From positions 557,783-621,782 of the forward strand of contig CANMPK010000002.1 in NCBI GenBank assembly GCA_947499725.1: DNA of 64,000 nt, read 5' to 3'. The notes beneath the pieces are model-generated. The model saw nothing but the letters and a program-made list of their open reading frames with translations. It did not search any database and was not told the origin of the DNA. The stretch is from an uncultured Paracoccaceae bacterium (lineage in GTDB: Bacteria > Pseudomonadota > Alphaproteobacteria > Rhodobacterales > Rhodobacteraceae). This document shows, piece by piece, positions 41,371 through 50,625 of this stretch. A program made the position numbers and the translations under genes. Numbering within the stretch: the first letter of the stretch is position 1; every line of letters starts with the position of its first letter.

Positions 41371-42075
41371 ATGTCCAAGATTGCTTTGGTGGACGACGAC
41401 AGGAATATCCTGACGTCCGTTGCCATGACTCTTGAGGCGGAAGGTTTCGAGGTGGAAACCTATAACGACGGCCAGCAGGCACTGGACGCGTTTAACCGCA
41501 AGTTACCCGATATGGCTGTGCTCGACATTAAGATGCCGCGCATGGATGGAATGGATCTGTTGCAGCGTTTGCGCCAGAAGACATCGATGCCTGTTATCTT
41601 TCTGACTTCGAAAGATGACGAAATCGATGAGGTTCTGGGTCTGCGCATGGGCGCCGATGACTATGTGAAGAAGCCGTTCAGTCAGCGCCTGCTGGTCGAA
41701 CGTATTCGCGCTTTGCTGCGTCGCCAAGAAGCACAGAACGGCACGATTGTTGAAGGCGACACCGAAGACACCAAGGTGATGGAACGTGGCGAGCTGTCCA
41801 TGGATCCGCTGCGCCATGCGGTGACTTGGAAAGGCAAAGATGTCACGCTGACCGTGACAGAATTCTTGCTGCTTCAAGCCTTGGCACAACGCCCAGGTTT
41901 CGTGAAATCTCGTGACCAGTTGATGGATGTTGCTTACGACGATCAGGTCTATGTGGATGACCGTACGATCGACAGCCACATCAAGCGTCTGCGCAAGAAA
42001 ATGCGTACAGCAGACAACGAATTCTCTGCAATTGAGACGTTGTATGGCATTGGCTATAGGTACAACGAAGAATAA
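41371..42075 (+). CDS. chvI: Response regulator ChvI
   Basis: The 234-residue OmpR-type regulator has a receiver domain (about 3-120) with phospho-acceptor Asp52 in VLDIKMP, acidic pocket DDD (8-10) and a C-terminal winged-helix (about 130-230) with [18 protein letters not shown]. Partner sensor ChvG is next, its ATG sharing one base with the chvI stop (TAATG). In rhizobia and relatives ChvG/ChvI controls envelope, acid and host-related genes and is often essential. Neighbouring pckA and hprK agree with the conserved order. Confidence 0.94.
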   Translation: MSKIALVDDDRNILTSVAMTLEAEGFEVETYNDGQQALDAFNRKLPDMAVLDIKMPRMDGMDLLQRLRQKTSMPVIFLTSKDDEIDEVLGLRMGADDYVKKPFSQRLLVERIRALLRRQEAQNGTIVEGDTEDTKVMERGELSMDPLRHAVTWKGKDVTLTVTEFLLLQALAQRPGFVKSRDQLMDVAYDDQVYVDDRTIDSHIKRLRKKMRTADNEFSAIETLYGIGYRYNEE

Positions 42076-43772
42076 TGGCGTTGGCCGAAGGGATAAACGC
42101 AGGCGGTATGTCTCAAGGTAGTGAAGGTGACGTTGTCCTAGGGGACGATTGGGTTGCACCAGAATCCACTGTTGAAAAAGAAATGCGGGGGCGTCGAGAA
42201 CGCCGCCGCTTGACGCCTTTGGGGAAGTCTCCACTGACCCGTAAAATCATCACCTTCAACCTGATCGCATTGCTGTTCATGGTTGCTGGTATTCTTTACC
42301 TCAGCTCAGCGCGTGCCAACTTTGTGGATCAGCGCAGCGAAAGCTTGCGTGCCGAAGCCCAACTGGTGGACGCCGCGCTTGAGGTGCAAATGCCTGACGG
42401 CGCGCCGGTGAACCTGATCACAGGGGACGGCGTTGATATCGAAGGTACGCTTGCGAAAATCCCATTGCGGGATGGCACGCAGGTGCAAATCACTGACACA
42501 GCAGGCAATTTCATTGCCGCCAAAGATGGTGCGCCGGTTTCCGAAGTGCAGCAACGTGGCACACCTTTGCTGGATGGCATGGGTTGGATTTGGGCGAAAT
42601 TGTCTGGCGGACCTGATGTTGAAGGCGCTGATGGCGATTTGACGTCTCAATTGACTGATCTGGCTGAGGCGGCGTTGAACGGGCAAACCGATTTCGCGTC
42701 GATCATGAATGACCAAGGCGAAACGATTTTCGCTGCGGCTTCTGTTTTGGAACAAAGCGGTCGCCAAGTTGGTGTGGTTGTCATGACCAGCGCCGCAGGC
42801 GAAGTCGATGCGATTGTGCGTCAGCAACGCGAGCGTGTCTTGCAAATGTTTCTTGTGGCTTTGTTGATCTCGATTTGTCTGTCCATCGTGTTGGCATCTA
42901 CGATTTCAAACCCACTGAGTGATTTGGCGGCGGCCGCGGAAATTGGGCGTGATCGCGATGCGCGACAGGTTAACCCTGGTCGCGTGCGCATCCCAGACTT
43001 GACGGCGCGCCCAGATGAAATTGGTCGCCTGAGCAGCGCGCTGCGTGGCATGGTTGGCGCTTTGTACGAGCGTATCGACAACAACGAGCAATTCGCGGCT
43101 GACGTGGCCCATGAGATCAAAAACCCATTGGCGAGCTTGCGCTCTGCTGTTGGGTCGTTGCGCATGGTGAAACGTGAAGATCACCGTGAAAAGCTGCTTG
43201 ATGTGATCGATCACGATGTGCGCCGTTTGGACCGCTTGGTGAGCGATATTTCCAACGCCTCGCGCTTGGATGCAGAGCTGGTCAAAGAAGATGAGCAACT
43301 GTTCAATCTGGTCAGCATGATTTCAAATCTGGCACAGTACCTTGGTGAAGACGCGAAGGTAAAAGGCATTGATTTCATTTCTGATTTGCCAGCGAAACCC
43401 ATCGAAGTCACTGGGCTTGAGGCACGTTTGGCGCAGGTTTTCGTGAACTTGATCACCAATGCGATCAGCTTCTGCGAAGATGGCGATGCGATCCGTATTT
43501 GGGTGCGTAAACGGGAAAACCGTGTGCTGGTTGTCGTTGAAGATACGGGCCCAGGTATTCCGGATCAGGCGCTGGGTAAGATCTTCAACCGTTTCTATTC
43601 CGAACGCCCAGAGCATGACTTTGGCAACAACTCTGGTCTGGGTCTTGCGATCTCTAAACAGATTGTCGAAGCGCATGGCGGTGTTGTTTGGGCTGAGAAC
43701 ATCCGCCCAACCGAAGCGGATATCACCTCTGAGCCACTGGGCGCGCGTTTCGTTGTGGGTCTGCCGGTGTGA
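42075..43772 (+). CDS. chvG: Sensor histidine kinase ChvG
   Basis: The 565-residue inner-membrane kinase has a cytoplasmic N-terminal stretch rich in charge, a first helix (about 58-76), a periplasmic sensor domain (about 77-257), a second helix (258-278), a HAMP-like linker (about 280-340), the phosphorylated histidine in DVAHEIKNPLASLRSAVG, and an ATPase domain with NLITNAISF, VEDTGPGIP and SGLGLAISKQIVEAHGG. ExoR-type control known in rhizobia cannot be judged here. A later start at residue 12 is possible. Confidence 0.94.
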   Translation: MALAEGINAGGMSQGSEGDVVLGDDWVAPESTVEKEMRGRRERRRLTPLGKSPLTRKIITFNLIALLFMVAGILYLSSARANFVDQRSESLRAEAQLVDAALEVQMPDGAPVNLITGDGVDIEGTLAKIPLRDGTQVQITDTAGNFIAAKDGAPVSEVQQRGTPLLDGMGWIWAKLSGGPDVEGADGDLTSQLTDLAEAALNGQTDFASIMNDQGETIFAAASVLEQSGRQVGVVVMTSAAGEVDAIVRQQRERVLQMFLVALLISICLSIVLASTISNPLSDLAAAAEIGRDRDARQVNPGRVRIPDLTARPDEIGRLSSALRGMVGALYERIDNNEQFAADVAHEIKNPLASLRSAVGSLRMVKREDHREKLLDVIDHDVRRLDRLVSDISNASRLDAELVKEDEQLFNLVSMISNLAQYLGEDAKVKGIDFISDLPAKPIEVTGLEARLAQVFVNLITNAISFCEDGDAIRIWVRKRENRVLVVVEDTGPGIPDQALGKIFNRFYSERPEHDFGNNSGLGLAISKQIVEAHGGVVWAENIRPTEADITSEPLGARFVVGLPV

Positions 43773-43775
43773 TAG

Positions 43776-44234
43776 ATGCCTGACATCTTGCAAGAACGAA
43801 TAGGGTCGCTGCTGACAGGCAGCGGCCCTTTCCATGCGAGCTGTGTGGCGCATCAGGGAAAGGGTGTGCTAATCTGCGGGGCCTCTGGGTCTGGCAAATC
43901 TGGCTTGGCCTTGCAGCTGATGGCGCTTGGGGCGGAACTGGTGGCCGATGATCGGGTCATTCTAAAAGCCGAAGGTGGCGAGATGCTGGCCAGCGCCCCT
44001 GCACAAATCGCCGGGAAGATCGAAGCGCGTGGCATCGGCATTTTGAATGCAAAAGCGCTGCCTTCTGCGCCGGTTCACGTGGTGATTGCCTTAGATCATG
44101 CAGAAAAGGCACGTTTGCCAGAACAATACACAATCACGCGATTAGGGATCACGCTTCCCTTGCTTTTTAGGGTCGACTCACCACATTTCCCTTCTGCAAT
44201 CGTGCACTATCTTCACCATGGTCGGAACGCTTAA
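43776..44234 (+). CDS. hprK: Short HPr kinase/phosphorylase
   Basis: At 152 residues this is the shortened alphaproteobacterial HprK, lacking the N-terminal domain of the Gram-positive enzyme. The P-loop is GASGSGKS (35-42), followed by VADDRVIL with the catalytic aspartate. It should phosphorylate HPr on a serine, linking metabolic state to the regulatory PTS. It stands 3 bp behind chvG and abuts rapZ. The target serine is present in the HPr encoded three genes downstream. Confidence 0.92.
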   Translation: MPDILQERIGSLLTGSGPFHASCVAHQGKGVLICGASGSGKSGLALQLMALGAELVADDRVILKAEGGEMLASAPAQIAGKIEARGIGILNAKALPSAPVHVVIALDHAEKARLPEQYTITRLGITLPLLFRVDSPHFPSAIVHYLHHGRNA

Positions 44235-45158
44235 ATGGCAGATGCTCCAACGACGTCACAGAAGCCAAGGCTGGTCTTTGTCACCGGACCCGCAGGGGCT
44301 GGCCGTACGTCAGCCATCAAGGTTCTAGAAGATTTAGGGTTTGAAACCATCGACAACTTGCCACTGGGTATGGTGGGGCGATTGCTCGATGGAAGCCCGC
44401 TAGAGCGGCCCTTGGCTCTGGGACTGGACACGCGTAACCGAGATTACTCCATACAGCTTTTGTTCGAATTGCTAGAACAGCACATCGACTATGTGCCGGA
44501 ATTGCTGTTTCTGGATTGTAGCCGCGAAGTTCTGCAGCGGCGTTTCAGCGAAACCCGTCGCCGCCACCCGCTCACGACAAGTGACGGGATCATGGATGGG
44601 ATCGATACAGAGCGCGCTATGCTTGCTTCCGTACGGGATCGCGCGGATATCTTGATCGATACCACCGAATTGTCGGTACACGGCCTCAGAGAGGCGCTGG
44701 ACGGTTTGTTCGCACCAAAGCAAGGGCGCGTGCTGTCTGTCACTGTGACCAGCTTCAGCTACAAGCGCGGACTGCCGACGGGCATGGATCTGGTGTACGA
44801 TTGTCGTTTTTTGCGAAATCCTTATTGGGATCCATCATTGCGCAGCATGACGGGGCAAGATGCGGCAGTTGGGGCTTATATTCGTGACGATGAGAGATTC
44901 GCTGAGTTTCTGCAAAAGTTACAAGATTTGTCGAAATTCCTGCTTCCGGCCTATGCCGAAGAGGGGAAAGCGCACCTTGGAATTGGCCTTGGGTGTACCG
45001 GAGGGCAACATAGATCGGTTTTCGTTACGGAAAAACTGGCGCAGGCCCTTGCAGATCAGGGCTGGCAGGTGTCAATTAGGCATCGCGAATTAGACCGACA
45101 CAATGGGAGGAAAGTGTCTGGCTCTAACAATGCTGGTAGCGGAGTGGCAAAAGCGTGA
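44235..45158 (+). CDS. rapZ: RapZ-family RNase adapter / nucleotide-binding protein
   Basis: The 307-residue protein belongs to the RapZ (YvcJ/YhbJ) family: an N-terminal P-loop domain (about 12-170) and a C-terminal domain (175-290) with GLGCTGGQHRSVFVTE, the signature motif. E. coli RapZ brings small RNA GlmZ to RNase E. The P-loop reads GPAGAGRT with Arg24 in place of the usual Lys, also seen in related alphaproteobacteria as far as I recall. It starts directly after hprK and its stop overlaps the next start (GTGA). In this operon its role is unclear. Confidence 0.9.
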   Translation: MADAPTTSQKPRLVFVTGPAGAGRTSAIKVLEDLGFETIDNLPLGMVGRLLDGSPLERPLALGLDTRNRDYSIQLLFELLEQHIDYVPELLFLDCSREVLQRRFSETRRRHPLTTSDGIMDGIDTERAMLASVRDRADILIDTTELSVHGLREALDGLFAPKQGRVLSVTVTSFSYKRGLPTGMDLVYDCRFLRNPYWDPSLRSMTGQDAAVGAYIRDDERFAEFLQKLQDLSKFLLPAYAEEGKAHLGIGLGCTGGQHRSVFVTEKLAQALADQGWQVSIRHRELDRHNGRKVSGSNNAGSGVAKA

Positions 45159-45547
45159 TCGGAATCGTCATCGTGGCCCATGGGGGCTTGGCGCAAGAAT
45201 ATCTTTTAGCGATCGAACATGTGGTTGGAACGCAACAGGGTATTCGGGCGATTACCATTAAGGCCGAATGCAACCGCGATGCGAAACAAGATGAAATCTG
45301 CTTAGCTGCCAACGACGTAGACACCGGGAATGGGGTCGTTGTTGTGACTGACATGTTCGGTGGGTCTCCAAGTAACCTCTCTCTGCGCGCGTGCACGCCA
45401 GAAAATCGGCGCATCGTCTATGGTGCAAATCTCCCTATGTTGATAAAACTGGCCAAAAGTCGGCATTTGGCTGTTCCTGACGCGGTAAAAGCTGCGTTGG
45501 ATGCGGGTCGAAAGTACATCGACAGCCAAAACATCGAGATGGAATAA
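45155..45547 (+). CDS. manX: PTS EIIA of the mannose family (regulatory)
   Basis: The 130-residue EIIA domain has its phosphoryl-accepting His9 in GIVIVAHGGLAQEYL and the NGVVVVTDMFGGSPSNLSL motif split across 62-83. There is no EIIB, EIIC or EIID nearby, so it is probably part of a regulatory PTS that transports no sugar. It starts at a GTG overlapping the rapZ stop, with ptsH 6 bp downstream. Confidence 0.9.
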   Translation: MIGIVIVAHGGLAQEYLLAIEHVVGTQQGIRAITIKAECNRDAKQDEICLAANDVDTGNGVVVVTDMFGGSPSNLSLRACTPENRRIVYGANLPMLIKLAKSRHLAVPDAVKAALDAGRKYIDSQNIEME

Positions 45548-45553
45548 GAGGCT

Positions 45554-45832
45554 ATGCCGCAAACGACGTTACGCACACTTAAGATCGTGAATGAAAAAGG
45601 CTTGCACGCCCGCGCATCGGCCAAGTTGGTTGAGGTTGTCGAGGGCTTTGACGCGACGGCAGAAGTGTCAAAGGACGGGTTGAGTGCAGGCGGTGACAGT
45701 ATTATGGGATTGCTCATGTTAGCGGCATCACGCGGTACTGAGATCGAAGTTGAGACCTCTGGTACCCAAGCGGACGCCTTGGCAGATGCAATTGAAGCGC
45801 TGGTCGCGGATAAATTCGGTGAAGGCTTTTAA
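45554..45832 (+). CDS. ptsH: HPr phosphocarrier
   Basis: The 92-residue HPr has both phosphorylation sites: His18 in NEKGLHARASAK (from enzyme I) and Ser49 in GGDSIMGLLMLA (from HprK). Having the regulatory serine together with an adjacent hprK is the alphaproteobacterial pattern. It closes the chvI-chvG-hprK-rapZ-manX-ptsH block; enzyme I is not in the window. Confidence 0.94.
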   Translation: MPQTTLRTLKIVNEKGLHARASAKLVEVVEGFDATAEVSKDGLSAGGDSIMGLLMLAASRGTEIEVETSGTQADALADAIEALVADKFGEGF

Positions 45833-45878
45833 GCCTGATTGCTGATTAAAAGGCAGTAGGCCGAGCAGGAAGTGAAAC

Positions 45879-46766
45879 GTGTTGGATAAGTCACCAGAAA
45901 CCGAAGTCGAAAAAGACGAGAATGGCGAGACCTATGATCGCCGTAACCTGACCTACGCACATTCCTTCGATGACAACTGGACGTCTACAGCGATCAAAAC
46001 CATTGAATGGTTTACCGGTAAGCTGCGGATTATTGGCATGGTCAATAAGTTCGAGCGTATGAATGCTGATCACCGCGGCCAAGCTTTTTGGCAGGGTGCT
46101 TTGGGTGTGATGGGAGTCGAGCTGCAAACGCCTGACGAGCAGATCCAGAATATCCCGAAAGAGGGCCCGATTGTGGTCGTGGCCAACCACCCGCATGGTT
46201 TGGTGGATGGCATGGTCTTGGCCGAGCTAATCGGCCGCGTGCGTCAAGATTATCGTATTTTGACACGTCAGGTTCTGGCTGGATTGGATGAGGCTGCGAC
46301 CTCTTTCATGATCCCTGTGCCCTTTCCACATGATCCGGATGCGCAGCGCAAAATGGTGGAAATGCGTTCTAACGCAATGGCTTACCTGAAAGAGGGCGGC
46401 GTTGTTGCCTTGTTCCCATCAGGCGTGGTTGCGTCTTCTGATACGTTGTTTGGGCCAGTGCATGAACGCGAATGGAACGTGTTTACCGCACAGATGATCC
46501 GCCGGTCTGGCGCACGTGTTGTGCCGATTTTCTTCCCGGGTCAGAATACACGCTGGTATCAAATCGCCAACCGCGTGTCGGCGACTTTGCGTCAGGGCTT
46601 GCTGCTGCGCGAGATCGTAAAATCCTGTAATCGCCCACAGAAACCTGTGATTGGTAAGCCGCTGACCGATGAGCAGATGGAGCGTTTGCATACCGATCCG
46701 CGCGGTTTCATGGCGTGGATGCGGGAACATACGTTGAATTTGGGCAATAACCCCGACGCGGTTTAA
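45879..46766 (+). CDS. Lysophospholipid acyltransferase-like protein (PlsC family)
   Basis: The 295-residue protein contains an acyltransferase core: NHPHGLVDGMV (about 106-116) is the catalytic His/Asp block with a slightly unusual spacing, and LFPSGVVAS (about 179-187) and VPIFFPGQN are the substrate-binding blocks. It probably acylates a glycerophospholipid or a related lipid at the inner membrane. It starts at a GTG (45879) with AGGA/GGAAG upstream; a TTG at 45882 is possible. It ends in a hairpin shared with the convergent dehydrogenase gene. Confidence 0.8.
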   Translation: MLDKSPETEVEKDENGETYDRRNLTYAHSFDDNWTSTAIKTIEWFTGKLRIIGMVNKFERMNADHRGQAFWQGALGVMGVELQTPDEQIQNIPKEGPIVVVANHPHGLVDGMVLAELIGRVRQDYRILTRQVLAGLDEAATSFMIPVPFPHDPDAQRKMVEMRSNAMAYLKEGGVVALFPSGVVASSDTLFGPVHEREWNVFTAQMIRRSGARVVPIFFPGQNTRWYQIANRVSATLRQGLLLREIVKSCNRPQKPVIGKPLTDEQMERLHTDPRGFMAWMREHTLNLGNNPDAV

Positions 46767-46774
46767 CGCGTCGG
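46753..46774. terminator. Hairpin spanning both convergent stop codons
   Basis: An 8-bp perfect stem CCGACGCG/CGCGTCGG (46753-46760, 46767-46774) encloses the 6-nt loop GTTTAA. The TTAA supplies the stop of both convergent genes. It may be a compact bidirectional end signal, although neither side has a marked T-run. Confidence 0.55.
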
Positions 46775-47638
46775 TACAGGTTCTGCGCCGCGGTAGTCGT
46801 AAAAGCCGCGTTTTGTTTTGCGGCCGAGCCAGCCGGCTTCCACATATTTTGTCAGCAATGGGCAAGGGCGATACTTGGTGTCGGCCAAACCGTCGTGCAG
46901 CACGTTCATGATGGCAAGGCATGTGTCGAGGCCGATAAAGTCCGCCAGTTCCAATGGACCCATTGGGTGGTTCGCGCCAAGTTTCATCGCATTGTCGATG
47001 CTGGCCACGTTTCCGACGCCTTCATACAGCGTATAGCAAGCCTCGTTGATCATTGGGATCAGGATGCGGTTCACGATGAAGGCTGGAAAATCTTCTGCGG
47101 AAGCTGCTGTTTTTCCTAGTTTTTCTACGATGCCAAGGCAGGCCGTGTAGGTTTCCTCGTCTGTTGCGATGCCGCGGATCAGTTCGACCAGCTTCATCAA
47201 AGGAACAGGGTTCATGAAGTGGAAGCCCATAAATTTTTCTGGGCGGTCAGTGCGGCTGGCGAGGCGGGTGATCGAGATCGAAGATGTGTTCGATGTCAGG
47301 ATCGTGTGCGGTTGGATGTGCGGCAGCAATCCTTCGAAGATTTTATACTTAATCTCTTCATTTTCAGTGGCTGCTTCGATGATCAGGTCTGTCTGGCCAA
47401 CTTCAGGTTGGGCCACGGTGGTTTTGATGCGGCCCAAGGCGTCTACTTTTTGCTCTTCGGTGATCAATTCACGAGAGACCTGACGGGCCATGTTTTTTTC
47501 GATACGAGCGACAGCAGCGTCAAGGTTGTCTTGAGAAATATCATTTAAAACAACGTTGTAGTCTGCCAGAGCCATCACATGCGCAATGCCGTTGCCCATT
47601 TGACCCGCCCCGATGACGCCGATTGATTTAATGTCCAT
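46763..47638 (-). CDS. hbd: 3-hydroxybutyryl-CoA dehydrogenase
   Basis: The 291-residue NAD(P)-dependent enzyme interconverts acetoacetyl-CoA and 3-hydroxybutyryl-CoA. The Rossmann motif GVIGAGQMGNGIAH (7-20), HFMNPVPLMKLVE (the 3-hydroxyacyl-CoA dehydrogenase signature) and NRILIPMINEA with GANHPMGPLELADFIG in the C-terminal dimer domain are visible. It is not fused to an enoyl-CoA hydratase. ETF genes lie two genes away. Butanoate, polyhydroxybutyrate or C2/C4 assimilation roles are possible. Confidence 0.92.
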   Translation of the reverse strand: MDIKSIGVIGAGQMGNGIAHVMALADYNVVLNDISQDNLDAAVARIEKNMARQVSRELITEEQKVDALGRIKTTVAQPEVGQTDLIIEAATENEEIKYKIFEGLLPHIQPHTILTSNTSSISITRLASRTDRPEKFMGFHFMNPVPLMKLVELIRGIATDEETYTACLGIVEKLGKTAASAEDFPAFIVNRILIPMINEACYTLYEGVGNVASIDNAMKLGANHPMGPLELADFIGLDTCLAIMNVLHDGLADTKYRPCPLLTKYVEAGWLGRKTKRGFYDYRGAEPVPTR

Positions 47639-47792
47639 GCCGCTACCTCTTTGCCTCTGCGCAACACTACGCTTGAGCGCGTGCGTTTCACAAGAGGCTG
47701 TGACCTCAATATTTTAAGGTAAATTGTGCGCTTAAGAACTTGGCAAGAGGAATCGCCCAGTTTCGCCTTCGGGTGAATAAAAGGTGGGTGAT

Positions 47793-48656
47793 ATGTCTAT
47801 TGAAGACGCAAATCGCCGTGTGTTGGATTACGATCCATGCCGGTATGGGGCGTCTCGGGTGTTTTTCCGAGGGCCGAAGAAAAGTTTGAACGGGCGCTAT
47901 GTGGCGTTTTTGGGTGGGACGGAGACTTATGGCAAGTTCATAGAACATCCGTTTCCAGCTTTGGTTGAGGCGCAGTTGGGGCTGCCTTGTGTGAATTTTG
48001 GCTGTGTTAACGGGGGCTTAGATGTTTTTCTGAACGATCCCGACGTCTTGGCGATTACGGCCAAAGCCGAAGTGACGGTGCTGCAAATCCTTGGGGCGCA
48101 GAATATGTCGAACCGGTTTTACCGAGTGCATCCGCGGCGAAATGATCGGTTTTTGACGGCTTCGCGGTTGATGCAGTCGATTTATCATGAAGTGGATTTT
48201 TCGGAATTCAACTTTACGCGCCATATGCTGAAGGGGGTGTCTGAAGGGGCGAAAGAGCGATTTTCCTTTGTAAGAGAAGAGCTTAGAGCAGCTTGGAATG
48301 CACGGATGGTGACGTTGTTGGGGCAAATTCCGGGGCGGAAATTACTGCTGTGGTTCGCAGATCAGCCACCGCCAGCGCAATTGCCGAAAGCGAGCATGGG
48401 GCGCGATCCGATGTTTGTGGATGCGAATATGGTCGAGCGTTTGCGCCAGAAAGTGGATGGGGTCACGCAGGTGAATCTGTCAAAAAAGGCTTTAATGTCA
48501 GGCACTTATGGAATGCGTTTTTCAGAACTGGACAGGCCTGCCGCGCAATCGATGTTGGGGCCTTTGGCGCACCAAGAAGCGGCGGATGCTTTGGCGCAAG
48601 ACTTGCGCCCGCTGTTGATCAAGGCTGAGGCGGAGGCAGAAAAAAGGGCCCGCTGA
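47793..48656 (+). CDS. DUF6473 family protein
   Basis: The 287-residue protein opens with DYDPCRYGASRVFFRGPKKSL and AFLGGTETYGKFIEHPFPALVE (split), which is the usual pattern of DUF6473 proteins found in Rhodobacteraceae. The GGTETYG motif is reminiscent of an SGNH/GDSL-like nucleophile region, but no catalytic triad can be shown. There is no signal peptide. The ATG at 47793 with AAGGTGGG before it was preferred over a GTG 9 nt upstream. It ends inside a terminator stem. Function unknown. Confidence 0.75.
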   Translation: MSIEDANRRVLDYDPCRYGASRVFFRGPKKSLNGRYVAFLGGTETYGKFIEHPFPALVEAQLGLPCVNFGCVNGGLDVFLNDPDVLAITAKAEVTVLQILGAQNMSNRFYRVHPRRNDRFLTASRLMQSIYHEVDFSEFNFTRHMLKGVSEGAKERFSFVREELRAAWNARMVTLLGQIPGRKLLLWFADQPPPAQLPKASMGRDPMFVDANMVERLRQKVDGVTQVNLSKKALMSGTYGMRFSELDRPAAQSMLGPLAHQEAADALAQDLRPLLIKAEAEAEKRAR

Positions 48657-48668
48657 ACGGGCCCTTCA
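48644..48668 (+). terminator. Terminator overlapping the DUF6473 stop codon
   Basis: A 9-bp perfect stem AAGGGCCCG/CGGGCCCTT (48644-48652, 48658-48666) with a 5-nt loop contains the TGA stop near its apex. It is followed by CATATTCTATT, a weak T-run. Confidence 0.75.
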
Positions 48669-48677
48669 TATTCTATT

Positions 48678-48723
48678 AATGTCGCAATTCGCCCCTTTCA
48701 GGGGCTGAATTGTACAATTGGGC
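48678..48723 (-). repeat. 46-bp palindromic element, copy 2
   Basis: This element contains the 12-bp palindrome AATTGTACAATT and a GCCCCTTTCAGGGGC stem, directly after the etfA stop codon. It matches the element at 13135-13180 at 35 of 46 positions. Two copies 35 kb apart, each immediately behind a minus-strand gene, suggest a dispersed extragenic palindrome. Confidence 0.6.
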
Positions 48724-49653
48724 TTAGCCCAGTTTTTCTGTCAGTGCTGGTACAGCGTCGAACAGGTCGGCGACCAGACCAAAATCGGCCACTTGGAAGA
48801 TTGGCGCTTCTTCGTCTTTGTTGATCGCGACGATGATTTTAGAGTCTTTCATACCGGCCAAGTGCTGGATCGCACCGGAGATACCGACGGCGATATACAG
48901 CTCTGGTGCAACCACTTTACCGGTCTGACCAACTTGCCAGTCGTTCGGTGCGAAGCCAGAGTCGACAGCCGCACGGGACGCGCCAACAGCGGCGCCCAGT
49001 TTGTCAGCCAGTGCAGAGATCAGCGCGAAGTCTTCTTCGGAGCCAACACCGCGACCACCAGAGACAACCACGCCTGCGGATGTCAGTTCTGGACGATCGG
49101 ATTCTGCAACTTTGTCTTCAACCCACTCGGATAGAGCAGGGTTGTCTGCTGCGCCGATGGATTCAACCGCAGCTGCGCCGCCTTCGCCTGCCGCGTCGAA
49201 TGTAGACGTACGGAAGGTGATGACTTTTTTCGCGTCAGAGGACTTCACAGTCTGGATCGCGTTACCTGCGTAAACAGGGCGCTCGAATGTGTCGCCATCA
49301 ACAACAGCCGTTACATCAGAGATCACCATGACGTCGAGCAGGGCTGCAACGCGTGGCAGGATGTTCTTTGCGTCTGTGGTTGCTGGTGCAACGATGTGGT
49401 CGTAGTCGCCTGCCAGAGAGACGATCAGCGCCGCTGTTGGTTCCGCGAGGCGGTGACCCAGCGATGCGTCTTCTGCAACCAGAACTTTGGACACGCCATC
49501 GATCTTTGCGGCGGCGTCGCCTGCTGCGGAAGCGGATGCGCCCGCGGCCAGAACAGTTACATCACCCAGTTGCTTTGCAGCGGAAACAGCTTTTGCTGTT
49601 GCGTCTACAGACAGTTCGCCGTTTTGAACTTCGGCCAGAAGAAGTACAGCCAT
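48724..49653 (-). CDS. etfA: Electron transfer flavoprotein alpha subunit
   Basis: The 309-residue FAD-binding subunit carries the C-terminal ETF-alpha signature: [17 protein letters not shown] (about 193-209), [15 protein letters not shown] and [19 protein letters not shown] (split). With EtfB it receives electrons from acyl-CoA and other dehydrogenases and hands them to ETF-quinone oxidoreductase. Its ATG shares one base with the etfB stop (TAATG). Codon use is even and GC-rich, as expected for a highly expressed core gene. Confidence 0.96.
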   Translation of the reverse strand: MAVLLLAEVQNGELSVDATAKAVSAAKQLGDVTVLAAGASASAAGDAAAKIDGVSKVLVAEDASLGHRLAEPTAALIVSLAGDYDHIVAPATTDAKNILPRVAALLDVMVISDVTAVVDGDTFERPVYAGNAIQTVKSSDAKKVITFRTSTFDAAGEGGAAAVESIGAADNPALSEWVEDKVAESDRPELTSAGVVVSGGRGVGSEEDFALISALADKLGAAVGASRAAVDSGFAPNDWQVGQTGKVVAPELYIAVGISGAIQHLAGMKDSKIIVAINKDEEAPIFQVADFGLVADLFDAVPALTEKLG

Positions 49654-50411
49654 TATACAGCCCCCGCTTCTTTGAGTTTCTCAACCAGCTCGTCTACGGA
49701 GCCGACGATGATACCTGCGGAGCGCTCTGAAGGCTCGGCGGTTTTGATCACTTCGAGACGTGGGGACACGTCTACGCCCAGATCAGCGGCTGTCTTTTCG
49801 TCCAGCGGCTTTTTCTTGGCTTTCATGATGTTTGGCAGAGACGCATAGCGTGGCTCGTTCAAGCGCAGGTCAGCTGTGATGATCGCTGGCAGTTTCACAG
49901 AGATCGTTTGCAGACCACCGTCAACTTCGCGTGTCACTTTGGCTGTGTCGCCGTCCACATCTACTTCGGATGCGAATGTCGCCTGAGACCAACCCAGCAG
50001 AGCGGACAGCATCTGGCCGGTTGCGTTCATGTCGTTGTCGATCGCTTGTTTACCGGCGATGACCAGACCTGGCTGTTCTTCTTCGATCACTTTTGCAAGG
50101 ATCTTGGCAACGGCCAGAGGTTCGATGTCTTGGTTCACATCATCTGCTGCAACAACCAAGATCGCGCGGTCTGCGCCCATGGCGAGCGCTGTACGCAGAG
50201 TTTCTTGTGCTTGTTTCACACCGATGGAAACAGCAACGACCTCGTCAGCCTTGCCTGCTTCTTTTAGGCGAATGGCCTCTTCGACGGCGATTTCGTCGAA
50301 TGGGTTCATTGACATTTTCACATTGGCGAGATCAACACCGCTGCCGTCCGCTTTGACGCGAACCTTCACGTTATAGTCAATCACGCGTTTGACAGGTACG
50401 ATGACCTTCAT
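49653..50411 (-). CDS. etfB: Electron transfer flavoprotein beta subunit
   Basis: The 252-residue subunit starts at ATG 50411 after [44 protein letters not shown] and [15 protein letters not shown] near the C-terminus are typical; ETF-beta holds AMP and contacts the partner dehydrogenase. It is the first gene of the etfBA pair. The 214-bp spacer upstream (50412-50625) has no recognisable gene and probably holds the promoter. Confidence 0.96.
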   Translation of the reverse strand: MKVIVPVKRVIDYNVKVRVKADGSGVDLANVKMSMNPFDEIAVEEAIRLKEAGKADEVVAVSIGVKQAQETLRTALAMGADRAILVVAADDVNQDIEPLAVAKILAKVIEEEQPGLVIAGKQAIDNDMNATGQMLSALLGWSQATFASEVDVDGDTAKVTREVDGGLQTISVKLPAIITADLRLNEPRYASLPNIMKAKKKPLDEKTAADLGVDVSPRLEVIKTAEPSERSAGIIVGSVDELVEKLKEAGAV

Positions 50412-50625
50412 AGCGTTGGACTCCTTAAATGATGCGGGCCTTATTCGACTCACCGCTAACGCATTCAATGCGCTTTGATAGCGCCTTCGCTAGAGCAGAA
50501 ACAGGATAAAACGCAATCGCGTCTAGGGAGACGTGGCGTCTATCGGCGACATGACGTTGCGTTTCGGAACGCTCTGCACCGTTGCGTTACGCAGCGGCAC
50601 TTTTGAAGACAGGGAAATAGAGCGC

